Shown: positions 1-11,214 of the stretch, piece after piece
Layout: every line of letters starts with the position of its first letter
How positions within the stretch are numbered: the stretch's first letter is position 1
Assembly: GCA_963930655.1 (NCBI GenBank)
Contig: OZ005611.1
Coordinates: 24,601,001 to 24,665,000, forward strand
DNA from: Myrica gale
Taxonomy: Eukaryota; Streptophyta; Magnoliopsida; Fagales; Myricaceae
DNA length: 64,000 bases
Direction: 5' to 3'
Position numbers and translations under genes: made by a program
Notes under the pieces: model-generated
The model's input: the letters and a program-made list of their open reading frames with translations, nothing else
Told to the model about the DNA's origin: nothing
Database searches by the model: none

Positions 1-314
1 TCTAAGCATAATCTCCACTAAGCTCTCTATGACTCTTCAAGCTCAACTTTTTTAAGCATCCATGTTACACGTTAGACAAATATCTCTTTTCAAACACAGA
101 AATTGACATTTACAGTAAGAAGATCGTGAATGGGACAACAGCAGCAGAAAAGAAAATGAAAAATAATAGCTAACTGACCAAAAGATGCAATGAGGTCCCC
201 GAGAATACAAGGAAAAACGAAATTAAAATCCGATTGCCTCCTATTCCACGGTTTCCACCTATTGTTTCCAACACTTTGAAGTGAGACCAAACAGAGGAAT
301 AAGTTAAGCATTAC

Positions 315-725
315 CCTGTCAAACCCGGGATCACAGCCTTGCGCGCGGAAAGTGGAGGACAAGTAAACCAAATCCTGCTTAAATCTGAAACCAAGTTTCA
401 ATATATCAGGGGAAACAAAAACGTCCCTAAGCACTTCCCAGATTGACGTTAGAGGGATTGAAACCAGGTCGAGAAGGAAAGTCACCGAGCCATCCGACTC
501 GGCTGACTCATCCAACTCAGAGACAAGCCAGGGACCAGGTTGGCAGGCGAGTTGGAGAAGGGTGACGATGGGGAAATGGGACTGGTGGGTGCTGGTGGGT
601 TTCCACTCGGCGTCGAGGGCGACGATTGAAGAACGAGTCAGCGACTGGGTCAGGTGAGTGAACTCGAGCGAGTCAGCGGAAGACACGAGGTGGATTTTGA
701 GGGGCCTTTGGTTTCTCGGATCCAT
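315..725 (-). CDS. 3'-5' exonuclease domain protein, first exon only
   Basis: Starts at the ATG at 725 and reads 137 codons on the minus strand to a clean donor (AGG/GTAATG) after 315; later exons lie beyond the window start. The DAEW motif near residues 39-42 is the first metal-binding (ExoI, DxE) motif of the DnaQ-like/Werner-type exonuclease fold, followed by a conserved LLQLA strand, a LLDL strand and a KLGF/QDL stretch typical of the family. Such enzymes remove nucleotides from 3' ends of nucleic acids; the exact substrate here is unknown. It is divergent from the ATXR6-like gene; as I recall, the Arabidopsis ATXR6 neighbour is also an exonuclease-domain gene, which supports the call. 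The remaining 314 bases show no exon I can defend. Confidence 0.8.
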
Positions 726-959
726 GGAAACAAGGAAACAACGATATTGGTGTCAAACGTTTCGTTCTCAGGATAATAGAGGGCTTTCCTGGGGTAACCC
801 ATTAATGTATTGGGCTATAGATTGGGTCCATGAGGGTTGAAGTTTACTCAATTTTCTTTTTTATTTTTGCTTAAAAAAAAATACGCACGCACACTCAGTT
901 CCGACCCACTTAAGAAAAAGAATAAAAGGTTCAAACCAGACAAGTCCAGACAGATGACT

Positions 960-1210
960 CATGTCCACCCGGGATCAGATCGGAGTATACCTCTCTAAAC
1001 CGGTTCAAACCGGTAATCGGCCCAAAATGGTATGACTCAACCCCAAAACCGGCCCAAAATAGCATAACCCAAACCGATCCAGACCGAACTAGTGAAACTG
1101 GGGACCGGACCGGACCTGACAGAAAGAATGACCGGTCCGATATACATACTCCACAAAATGTCCGATTTGGCCGGTTGGACCAGACCGAAACCGGACATGG
1201 ACAGCCCTAT
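960..1210. mobile_element. CCGG-rich hAT-like element remnant
   Basis: Dense in ACCGG/CCGGT words and closely similar in composition to the complete element at 7796-8163. Its right end GGACAGCCCTA corresponds to the right terminus GACAACCCTA of that element. I do not see a matching left terminus, so this is probably truncated; the left limit is approximate. Confidence 0.5.
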
Positions 1211-2089
1211 TAGGGATCATATCAAGAGTTATTTCCGATGGCAATTTCGAAGTTTCTATTAAGGTGGTGTTTGTTTGTTAAAATTTTGAGGAATATTTCT
1301 GAAATTTTGGAAATCTTTACTTTAATGAGATTTATTGGGGTTTGTGAAAAGTAGATTGTGTATGTGTAAAAGTTAAAAATTTTTGAGTGTATTTGTTTTG
1401 TTATAAATTTCAAGGCCCCAAAATTTTGGGAAAACAAACACCACGTAAATGTGTAGAGATTTAATCTTAATCATCTATCTTTTGATACTCTCATTATAAG
1501 ATAGTCATAAATAGAACCATGTAGCCTATCAACAAGTCACACCAGAGTAGTTTCCTCAGTTTTCAATTGGTCAATTTTTGACCCATGGCAAAAGTGATAT
1601 TTGACAGCAAATCTTGTGTATGTCCCCTACCCCTAATTGAATCAATATAAGATACAAAAATCAAATGAATCTCTATTATATGAAAAAAAAACTCAATTAA
1701 TCACATTGGTTCTTACTCAAATTTCAAAAGGAAAAGACAAGTGTATGTTTGCTTCCAACGTTACACCTCTCCCAGATAATGTTTGGTTGGAAGGAATCTC
1801 AAAGAAAATTATTCTTTTACATGACATTTGCTAAACAAAATTTCTAATAAAATTTTACTTTTACAAATACACTTCAAAATTTTACTTTTAATTTTATCTT
1901 TCATTCATCAATTTTAATACCACATCATTTTTAACACAAAAAAAAAATTTATTAAAATTTTACAAACAAACGCGCAGTTAATCTTTGTTTATATTTACTC
2001 GTCTAAATCCATGGAAAAATATTTGAGGAATAGAGTAGGTCTTAGGGATCATGTCAAGAGTTATTTCCGATGGCAATTTCGAAGTTTCT
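1211..2089 (+). repeat. 47-bp direct repeat pair upstream of ATXR6-like gene
   Basis: The 47 bases at 1211-1257 (beginning TAGGGATCAT) recur at 2043-2089 with one substitution. The copies flank about 785 bp that includes a Tourist-like MITE. The second copy abuts the E2F-containing promoter. It is too long for an ordinary target-site duplication, so a local duplication is likelier. Confidence 0.85.
1263..1445. mobile_element. Tourist-like MITE, family A, copy 1 (183 bp)
   Basis: Flanked by TAA on both sides (1260-1262 and 1446-1448). Ends GGTGGTGTTTGTTTG and, inverted, CGTGGTGTTTGTTTT form terminal inverted repeats continuing into AAAATTTT. The 3-bp TAA duplication and this end type fit PIF/Harbinger-derived MITEs. 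Related copies lie at 7233, about 14540 and 44789. Confidence 0.85.
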
Positions 2090-2193
2090 TTGTCGTTTAC
2101 ATACCTTTGGGTCAGTACGTGGCCCAGTATCAGGCCCAAGAGAAAATGAAACGGGAAGAGAACCGTGAAAAAAACAATCGCGGTCTTGGACAG

Positions 2194-2240
2194 TGGCGCG
2201 AAGATCCCCTTTCCCGCGAAACGAAAATAAAGCGCGAAAT
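2194..2240 (+). promoter_or_regulatory. Cluster of E2F-type sites in the ATXR6-like promoter
   Basis: A perfect-core site TTTCCCGCGAAA lies at 2210-2221, with flanking related words TGGCGCGAAG (2194-2203) and GCGCGAAAT (2232-2240, the reverse of ATTTCGCGC). All are 84-130 bp upstream of the ATG. The plant E2F consensus is TTTSSCGC. ATXR6 of Arabidopsis is known as an S-phase, E2F-linked gene, so the cluster fits the gene it precedes. Confidence 0.75.
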
Positions 2241-2323
2241 CCCCTCATTGGTTCCAGAGATTCAAAAATTCGCGGCAAATAAAAAAGTAGACCGTAGAGC
2301 CTCTAGACTCGCTCTCGCTAGCT

Positions 2324-5128
2324 ATGGCTTCTGCACCAGCGAGAATGGCACTGCGGCGCAGGACTCAAGCTCCGAAGCCACTCTCAAAACCTCCGCTCGA
2401 AGAACACGACGACGACGTTTGCTGCGAGGAATGCGAGTCCGGCGATTTCGGGGCCAAGCTTCTTCTATGCGACAAGTGCGATAAAGGTTACCGCTTGTTT
2501 TGCCTCAGACCCATCCTTGTTTCGGTGCCCAAGGGGTCGTGGTTTTGCCCCTCTTGCTGCAAGCACAAGTGTACGTTGTTGTGCCTTTCGATTTTTGACT
2601 TCTCCATTTAGGAAAGATCAATGATTAGTCATTGGTATATTCTGTACTTATTATGACTGGATGATTTATTGGGTGCCTATTTTACTGGTTGAATGCTTGT
2701 TTGAAGCTCACTGTTTGATTAGTATTACATTTACGCTTTGATTTTATTGATGTTCTGTTGACACTAGCTCGGGTGGTCAAAGGCTTTGTATTCTTGATGA
2801 TCCTGAAAGTTCTCTCTTTTCATACTAATTGTCGGGTTAGACCCAAAACACCTAGAAAGGGTCGCCTTCTCCTTTGATATGTCACTTGGATTTTCTGTAC
2901 TTTGTCTCGATTAGCTACTTTCTGTTTGAATAGATAACAAAAGAAAACCCTGTAACCCTTGCTCAATGAAGCCTGATTGTCATATCAAGCTCCCTGAAAT
3001 GTGAAATTCCTTTCGTAGAGCACAATCAATCGCAAGCTCTAATTGCTTTTCATATGCAGCTACCTACCATAGTTTATTTCCATTTTCTCTGTAATTTGTT
3101 TCAGCTTCCCGTATCAATTGGTTTGTTCTATGATAATGTGCAGCCTTCCCACTTGTTCAAACCAAAATTGTTGACTTCTTTCGCATTCAAAGATCCTCGG
3201 ACTCTGCCCAGAAACCAATTATAGGTAAGGGAATCTTTAATTATGGGGGAAATCTTCTTTCTAAAGTTTTAAAACTAATGGAGAACATCATTTTTTTGCT
3301 TCCCCATTTCGTAGACTACAGAAAGAAGCGAAAGCGGGCTAGTGGCTTAGTGATGTCAAAAAAGAAACGGAGGTTGTTACCATTCAACCCAAGCGATGAT
3401 CCTAAAAGGAGATTGGAGCAAATGGCATCACTTGCAACAGCGTTGATGGCCACTGGGACTGAATTTAGTAATGAGCTCACATACATGCCTGGCATGGCAC
3501 CGAGGTCAGCTAATCGTGCAGCCCTTGAGCAGGGAGGAATGCAGGTAGGCTGGATAGCTGTGGATCCATGATGAATACTCAATTTGGTTTATGTAAAATT
3601 GAACTCAAATAGGGGTAGTGTGCCATAGGGCAATTGTACAAATTTTTGGTCTAGCAAGATAGTGTGTCAAAGCAATGACTTCCTGGAGGAGAAATTTCTG
3701 CATAGTTCATTTGCAGAATATATTGGTGCTCATGCTCGTGGTTGTGCTATTAAATGTGTCGACTCATGGAATAAATATGACCCTTTAGGTGTGGATCTAA
3801 TTGCCTGTGAGCCCATATAAGTTGATGTTAATAAAACTGGTAATGTAAATAAGGATGTAACCTTGAAATACTCCCTTGTTGCTCAAGCTGACATTTAGAA
3901 AGTGATTGGTCTTTTTTTTTCTCAACTTAGAAAGTGATTGGTCAATGTCTAAAGTTATTCTTTTGTAACTGCAATTTTCAGGTATTGTCAAAAGAAGATG
4001 CTGACGCCTTGAGTCTGTGCAAGAGCATGATGGAGAGGGGGCAATGGCCGCCTCTCATGGTTGTTTTTGATCCTCAAGAAGGGTAAGTGCATATTATTTG
4101 AATTTGGAGTACTACAGGCTCGGGTTCCTAACTCATTAATCGTATTATTTGATTTAACAGGTTTACTGTCGAGGCAGATAGGTTTATAAAGGATTTAACA
4201 ATTATTACAGAATATGTTGGAGATGTCGATTACTTGAAGAATCGTGAAAACGATGATGGCGATAGCATGATGACACTGCTCTCTGCTGCCAATCCTTCAA
4301 AAAGCCTTGTCATTTGTCCCGACAAGCGCGGCAACATTGCTCGTTTTGTCAGTGGCATTAACAATCACACACCGTAAGCTCATCTTCCACCTCCATCTAT
4401 GTATGCTCCCTTTAATTTGACATTACCAACCAAATGGCCTCTACAATCATCTTCATGTTGCAACAGCTAGATTAGATGGATGCATTGCTTTTCATAAAAT
4501 TGTCTTTTACTAGATGGTTATGACATCCTCAGCAGATATTAATGTTGTTCAACGAAAATTGATTTGATGAATAATATCATAGTCAAATAGCATCCCAGCC
4601 CATGGATTGGGCTGTTAGTATTAAGAAGGGATAGGAGAGTGCCATTAGTGGCAATGAAATAACGCTATAGTAGGCTTTGTTCTTACTTGTTTAGACAAAG
4701 CATCGTTTGAATCAGTAATTGGCGCAAGATACACCCCCGTTCGTTGTTTTTTCGAACTAGTTTCGACTACAGCTCATAATAGTTGTGCAAGCTAGATTGA
4801 ACTTTGCACAATTACCATGAGACATCCATACGCATCACACTGCATATTTCCTAAGGGCCACCGATATCGAGCATAATATTTCTGTTGCAAGTTTTAGACA
4901 TTCTTTGAAAGAAAAGCGGATAAGCTTTTGGTGCAACTTACTGAAGGAAACTGATCTTTTTGGTGCAGGGATGGGAAAAAGAAGCAGAACCTTAAATGCG
5001 TAAGATTTGATGTCAATGGTCAGTGTCGGGTTTTACTAATTGCAAACAGAGATATACGAAAGGGAGAGCGATTGTACTACGATTACAATGGATATGAGCA
5101 TGAATACCCAACTGAACACTTTGTCTAA
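2324..5128 (+). CDS. ATXR6: ATXR5/6-type histone H3K27 monomethyltransferase
   Basis: Six exons: 2324-2570, 3144-3224, 3315-3544, 3982-4082, 4161-4373 and 4969-5128, giving 343 aa (Arabidopsis ATXR6 is about 350). In order: a PHD finger (about residues 33-78), a PIP box QTKIVDFF at 88-95 for PCNA binding, a basic linker, then a SET domain with the conserved INNHTPDG and YYDYNGYEHEYPTEHFV-type end. The family monomethylates lysine 27 of replication-type histone H3 to silence heterochromatin during DNA replication, in the nucleus. The exon join AAG-T/GTACGT restores the conserved FPLVQTK stretch. Oddity: residue 57, normally the zinc-binding histidine of the PHD finger (GYHLFC), is arginine (GYRLFC). 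E2F-type sites upstream suggest S-phase expression. Confidence 0.95.
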
Positions 5129-5758
5129 CTCTTTTTCCTTGATACGGATCCTTTGCAACAAGTTAAATGAAAGGCATGGCCACTAACATCTTATTCTCAA
5201 TTTCTCCCTATTGCTTTCCTTCAACTCCCATTTCTTGATTTTGGTTTGACTGCAAATCTTCTCCATTAATAACGGATCTTGAACTAGTTGCCATAATTCC
5301 AGTGCCAAATACTTGTATTTTCTGAATGGAAGTCGTCTAATTCCTTTGGAATGAACGCGGACCAGGAGCTATACAACTTTACTACGATTATCTCTAATGG
5401 GGAATTTCTGTGGGTTGATCGATTGGATCTTTTGCAACCTTATGTGAAATGGAAACTAACTTAGAAAAAAGAGTTTCCTTCCTCTTCTCTCCCCGTCCTG
5501 CAATATTGAGAAACTCTAGTCAATTGAGATAACCTTTTGGGCGAAATCAGACCAAAAGTTTCTCATTCCACGCTTCATTTTTTGGTAACATGATAACAAC
5601 TCATGAATCTAGTGAATAATTGGTGTTAAACGATACCTTGGCTAATGGTTTGTTTCTTGGATCACCAATGGCTGGGTAGATCTTCGTCTTCGAGGGCCTA
5701 GCAACACGACGGCCCTTTCAGCTACAAAGTGCCTGTCCATACCTTTTGTTTAAACACC
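5129..5758. other. ATXR6-like 3' flank
   Basis: Includes the probable 3' UTR. At 5341-5420 a stretch resembles the gene's own last exon (GACCAGGAGCTATACAACTT), perhaps a decayed echo of the SET end, but it is too short to call. Nothing else recognised. Confidence 0.5.
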
Positions 5759-5830
5759 GGATCCGTGGCGCAATGGTAGCGCGTCTGACTCCAGATCAGA
5801 AGGTTGCGTGTTCGATTCACGTCGGGTTCA
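5759..5830 (+). tRNA. tRNA-Trp (CCA)
   Basis: 72-nt cloverleaf without intron. Acceptor arm GGATCCG pairs with CGGGTTC, discriminator A at 5830. Anticodon stem TCTGA/TCAGA holds loop CTCCAGA with anticodon CCA at 5791-5793. T arm GCGTG-TTCGATT-CACGT. A-box (TGGCGCAATGG) and B-box (GGTTCGATTC) are intact; a T run at 5874 could end transcription. No CCA is encoded, as expected for a nuclear gene. Confidence 0.95.
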
Positions 5831-5920
5831 AATCCCCGAAGCTAGCTACCAAAGCTGGATCTTTTTACTTTACCCTTTTTTTTCCCCCTATTCACCGTTA
5901 AGAACTTTTTTACTCACCTA

Positions 5921-5992
5921 CCGTTATAACATGTGCAATGTTTATATTAAATTATTCCGTTATAACATGTGCAATGTTTATATTAAATTATT
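5921..5992 (+). repeat. Perfect 36-bp tandem duplication
   Basis: The 36-bp unit beginning CCGTTATAACATG at 5921-5956 is repeated exactly at 5957-5992. The identity suggests a recent slippage or repair event about 90 bp after the tRNA. Confidence 0.9.
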
Positions 5993-6480
5993 AAATAAGA
6001 TTCAAATATTATATTTTACTTCTCTTAAATTGTACTGCATAATTCAAAAGGGATATTATAAAACATCATAATCATCAAATTTGAGTCATAAAATATAGCT
6101 TATATTTATTATAAATAATCCACCATTTTTTTCTAGAACTGGAAAAAATTCCAGTCCATTGCCCCCACAGGATCGATCTCCTCCCATAGGTATGGAGGAA
6201 TGTTTACCATGGTTGAGAGTGAAGAATTTACCATGCCATAAACAGTACCAAACTTGCACCTAAATATCAATACATTGTCAGTTACTTCCCTTTTTTCTGA
6301 ATAATAAGGCCTTTAAAAATGAACTATCCTAGAGTCAAACTAGAAGTCACCACCACTTAAACTCAAGAATTTTACATAATTCGGACCATTAAAACATAAT
6401 GGAACTACTATAATTTGAACTTTTATTGAGAACAAATTCAGTATCCTGAACACAACTCACACACCGCTAAACCACGGTTA

Positions 6481-6655
6481 TGTTTGTGTTGTAAAATTTT
6501 TGATAGAGTTTAGAATTGGTATTGGGTTTAGTGAAAAAGTGAAGAGAGTTAAATTTTTATATTTTTGTAGTGAAAAGTTATGAATTAATGAAAGAGAATG
6601 ATTATATTATAATATTTTATTATGAGTTGATGAAATAGTTTTAACAAACTCACCC
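6481..6655. mobile_element. Tourist-like MITE, family B (inverted copy)
   Basis: Starts near TGTTTGTGTTGTAAAA and ends near TTAACAAACTCACCC, with internal TATTGGGTTTAGTGAAAAAGT shared in inverse with copies at 11897 and 14808 (and again near 44348). Ends are approximate; I do not see a clean 3-bp duplication. Confidence 0.6.
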
Positions 6656-7229
6656 GTGCGATATCGTGATGATTATTGTCAATAGTCAATAACAGCTTAG
6701 AAGGACATATATCCCTTCACACAATATTATGTGTACCTTAAAATCAGGACCATCCTATTGTTGGGAACTGGGAAGACGTATAGCATCATAGGCTGGTCCC
6801 AACTTCGATCAGATGTACGCCCACAAAAGTGGCCCCACTTTTCTTTTGGCTGCAAAATGCCGTGACTGCCATTAGATTTGGATCAGATTTCGACCCCCCA
6901 CAGGAGTTGTGGTCCAAGTAGACGTGTGTGGAGGGGGTATGTTCTGGGCCGTGTACTTCAATTTCTTCTTTATTACAAGAGATTTTTCAGCAGGAATCGG
7001 ATCCAATTCCAAAGCCGAGGTTTCTGTCGTTTAAGGAACCGTACGTTCATAGCGTCGTAACCGTTTGGCCGTTATAAGGAGGTTGATTACATCTTATCTT
7101 CCATTCAGGAGTCGTGCATAATCTGTTTTTGTGAAAATGTACGATGCCACACGATCCGTTAGGCGCCAAAAACATTTGAATTTATACGTGGAGAATGAAC
7201 TCGTGACTTATATATTTAATTCACACATC
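6656..7229. other. Spacer
   Basis: No gene or repeat recognised; only short open frames without splice or family support. Confidence 0.5.
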
Positions 7230-7232
7230 TTA

Positions 7233-7415
7233 GGGTATGTTTATTTGTCAAAATTTTGATGAATATTCTCGAAATTTTGAGAATTTTTACTTTATTGAAA
7301 TTTATTAGAATTTGTAAAAAGTAAAGTGTGTCTGTATAAAAGCTAAAAATATTAAAATGTGTTTATTTTGTTAAAAATTTTAATATTCCGAAATATTGAG
7401 AAAATAAACATCACT
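7233..7415. mobile_element. Tourist-like MITE, family A, copy 2 (183 bp)
   Basis: Flanked by TTA (7230-7232 and 7416-7418). Ends GGGTATGTTTATTTG and, inverted, AGTGATGTTTATTTT. Same length and internal order (TTTACTTTATTGAAATTTATT) as the copy at 1263. Confidence 0.8.
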
Positions 7416-7795
7416 TTAAAGTCGTTTTTCCGACTGTAGCAACACAACTATGGGTGCTGCCTTTGAATGATTGAGAATAAGTTTTTGTTACATTTTAAAC
7501 TATAATTTGCTTGTTGAGGAATTCTAATCTATTTCTAAAATTTTAATTTATTTTTGCTTTACAGTTTGATCCCCAAAAAAAAGTGTAATTGCTCACAAGA
7601 GTAAATTTTCCTTCTCTTATGCTATTGATCACACAATTACCATAAACCACATAAAGACAAACAAATACACAAAGGACACTAAAATTTAACATGGTTCCCT
7701 TAGTGTTAAGTATAATAGGCATAAACAACAAGAAAAATTTACTAATCTCAAAATCAAGAGTACAATCAAATGACAATTAAATCACTCTAAATAAT

Positions 7796-8163
7796 TAGGG
7801 TTGTCCAATAGTCGGTCCGGTCCGGCCGGCCAAACTGGTATCTACAAATAGCCCTCATACCGGACCGGACCGGTCATTCTAATAGAACCGGTCCGGGTTG
7901 GCCGGTTTGGGCCATGACATTTTGGGCTTCTTAGCTTTTTTTTTTTTTTACTTTTTTAGGCCTTTTTTATTATTTTTTTACAAATAAAGACCGGTTTGGA
8001 GTGGTATACTCCAGTCCGGTTCCAATTTTTCATATAGGTAACCCATAATCGGACCGGAGTACACCGGTTTCGGTTCGGATTGGCTAAAACCGGCTCAGTT
8101 CGGTCCGAATTGGCCAAAATCGGTCAGGGTTGGCCGGCCCGACCGATTTTTTAGACAACCCTA
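7796..8163. mobile_element. CCGG-rich hAT-like non-autonomous element (368 bp)
   Basis: Begins TAGGGTTGTC and ends GACAACCCTA, a perfect 10-bp inverted repeat of the TAGGG type used by Ac/hAT elements. It is flanked by 8-bp sequences TAAATAAT (7788-7795) and TAAATAAC (8164-8171), 7 of 8 matching, as for a hAT duplication. The interior is full of CCGGTCCGG-type words, so it should fold strongly and be rich in CG methylation sites. No transposase frame. Confidence 0.85.
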
Positions 8164-8171
8164 TAAATAAC

Positions 8172-11100
8172 GCAAGTACTAATATACCCAAATTTCACTT
8201 TCACACAAGAGAATTTATTTATCTGGCAAATTATTTTGTTGAGTTACAAATCAAAACTTGAGATTTATGCAAACTTGATGCTCTACAATATCTACTGGAC
8301 ACTAACTTTTCCTATGCAGTTTTCTTCGCCATCCCTAGACTACAATTTCAATATCACTCTTTTTCTTTTATTATCGGTAGCACAATCCTAATTAAGACAA
8401 AAACTTATAATTACAACCAGATAAGGATTGCATATACAGTAAAAAATACAAATATCAGTTAGAGAATTTGGATAAAATAATAACTCTGGAGTTTGTTACT
8501 CTTATCCTAATTATCCTGGGACCCACATGGTAAAATAAATGGCAAAGTCAACAATTTTTAGTAAACAAAAATATATAAGAGAAATGAGAAATTGAACAAC
8601 TTTAGATAGAGAGAGAAAGAAAAACGCTGGAAGGACGACGTGGGCGCCTGGTCGCTGGGGTGCTCACTGCCCATCGTAATAAACACGGCGCAGAGGAATG
8701 CAACCATCAGAGGCCCACCCCGCGCTTTGTTTGGTGCCCTCGCCACCTTAACCTCTTTCCAAACACACTGCTTTCCATAAGATCTGTCCCATCAGCACAG
8801 CCTCTATTACCAGTACGGTAGTACCATCTCTGTAACTGTAACTATCCCACTTGAAGTCTTGGCTTTGTTCTATTCGTTCCATTGGGCTTGAAAGATTCTA
8901 TAGAAACTCTTTTACCTTTCACCTTCAAACTTTTCTGCAGTGGCTATAAGCCTCTGCCAAAGTAACGGATCTCTTACTCCATACGTTTCTCTTGTAACCC
9001 TGACCAGGCTAAACCTCTATGATGCATTACACGCAGTAGATTCAATCTTTGGTGGGAGATAAAAAAGCTGTGAAGCTCTTTATAGTGTGTTATTCTTCCA
9101 TTAGTATTCTACAGTTATATATCAAATCAAAATGTTGTATAATTTATTATATAAATATATAAATTTTGTGATATTTAACGTTCTACGTGTAAAGTTTAAT
9201 CAGCGTAGGTTTTACTACATTTATTTATTATCGTCTCTCCAAATTGCACCAAATCATAATTTAGATAATGAATTTGTAGACGACCATGATCTATTCGAAG
9301 CCGTTACTGCTTGACATTGCCGAGAAAACAAATTAAGAATTAATTATATCAAAGCAAATCAAGCTGACACAATGGTACCAAGTTTCAAAAAATCTAAACT
9401 TATAATGTTATTTGATTCAAATGAATGCTTAGAACCCTTATAATTTAGGGTCCCTCTATATATATATGTGTTTCTAACTAATTTTGATTTCTTTTATACC
9501 TACCGGAGATGATGATATAAAAGAAAAATGGTGTAAGAATTTCGAGCAGGTTATTATTTTATAATTATAAATATAGATAGTTTAATTAGCGACCCACCAA
9601 TTATCTATGACTTATTATTAAATCTGTGTCAAGCTCCAATTTGTGGAGTAAATTAGGACGAAAATCATGTGCTCTATACAACCCATTCGTGAGCTCAATT
9701 TATTGGAGAGAGAAGTTTGGCTGGCTAGATGAGATGTATCCTCTCTACTTACAAACAGAAGAAAAAAAATATGCATCGATCTTATCTATATCGAGTATTG
9801 TCTCTTGTGTACAACTCTATGGATGAAGCCCAAAAAAGAAAGTGCAGAAGACTTCAGTGGGATTAAAGTAAAAGTGGTTGACTGAACAAGGCGCAGTGGG
9901 GACATATATGATATTCTTTTAAAGCCCATGAATTATGATCCAGAATGTTCACGAAAGCTAAGAGGAATGAATCTGCAGGTCAACTGTTAAGAGAATTTGG
10001 TGCTGTTCCAGAATTACAAACCACCTTGGAATTATATTACAGTGGACTATGGGAGATATCAAGGGCCACAAAATCTCGGGTGGGAGGTGGGGGGTTTTCA
10101 GAGAACGATTTGTTGCTTAATGCTTAGGCAAACCGCATGAATAAAATTATACATATTGCCATAAAAGTATTGCTTGCTAGATTTACGTATAAGTCGCACG
10201 TACCCATCAGAGAAGATGGCCGCGCCGCTAAACCTTGTCCACAGCCAAAAAGCACATGAATCCTGCAGATTTTTCTTCTCTTTCTCTTTCTGTAATATGG
10301 GTTTGTTCTTAGCAAAACTATGGAACTTACAAGGTACTGTCGGCACTCGGCACCAACTTCTCTGCACCAGTTGAAATATGAAACCATTGTCAGAAATAGT
10401 AACCCGCATCCCGTAACACCAACTTTACTTAAATCACAGGTTCCCCATGCATGCTTGCACAAATCATGGAATGCTTTTTTTATGCATCTGCATAAACTTA
10501 TTAATTGCTAATTTTCTCCTGTAGAGAGGCTCGAGGCAAGTTTGCTCGTGCCTGACAACTGCATTCACCTCATCCTTGCATCCTTGAATTGCTGCATTCA
10601 CTACATGGTCTTGAAATTGGGAAAGGAGAGGCGAGGTGATAACGATGAAGCTAAATTTAAATAGCATATCACAAAATTCACTGTGCTGAGAGAGGGAGTT
10701 GGGACAAAGAACAAACGCTGGGGACGAATTGAAAAGTTGGAATACTTATTTCTTCCTCCTATAAGCAAAAAAAATTAATTTAGGACACGTAGTTCTACCA
10801 GTAAGAAATATATACGATGCTTTTATTAATCGTCATATTTCTCTCCGTACATTTTGTTTAATGGTTTCTTTTCTAGAGAATAAAGATTATCCCTTTTTGG
10901 CCTCCTTTTCGGTCCTTTTATCTCCTCCCCTTTTTCGTTAGGCCTAGGCCATTGCCCTCTCATCTTTTCTCATTCGTCCTGAGATGATGATAGCATCCTG
11001 GAATAATTCTATCCCGCATTTATTAAGTGAGATGATATTATTCTTCAAGCTATCATTTTTGTTCGAAAATAAGATGATTAGTTCTTCCCCTCAGCTTCTC

Positions 11101-11214
11101 TGCCAAGTTGGATGTGACTTTTTTTTTTTTAAGTAAAGTTGGATGTGACTTGCCATAAAGTGAATTGTCTTCCCCTCATTTCGCAGTGGCTTATAGGCGG
11201 CGTGGGTTTACTTT
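8172..11214. other. Gene-poor spacer
   Basis: About 3 kb, AT-rich, with no family-supported coding region on either strand. A 15-bp direct repeat AGTTGGATGTGACTT flanks a T run near 11106-11153. Short frames here use non-ATG starts or lack any recognisable domain. Confidence 0.5.

Larger units (their letters stand above)
726..2193. other. Divergent spacer between exonuclease and ATXR6-like genes
   Basis: About 1.6 kb separates the two start codons. It contains a CCGG-rich hAT-like remnant, one Tourist-like MITE and a 47-bp direct repeat (each listed separately). The part after 1446 is AT-rich with no convincing coding region. Confidence 0.7.

Noticed and set aside
960-2041. The 47-bp direct repeats as target duplications of one large element
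   Set aside because: Far too long for known transposon duplications, and the enclosed DNA has no matching ends.
2011-2484. Plus-strand 157-codon frame over the ATXR6-like promoter and first exon
   Set aside because: It is a shadow frame; the ATXR6 frame in the same DNA has clear domains and phase-correct exons.
8558-8746. Minus-strand 62-codon frame with a hydrophobic segment
   Set aside because: It begins at GTG, not ATG, has no matching family and no convincing splice continuation.
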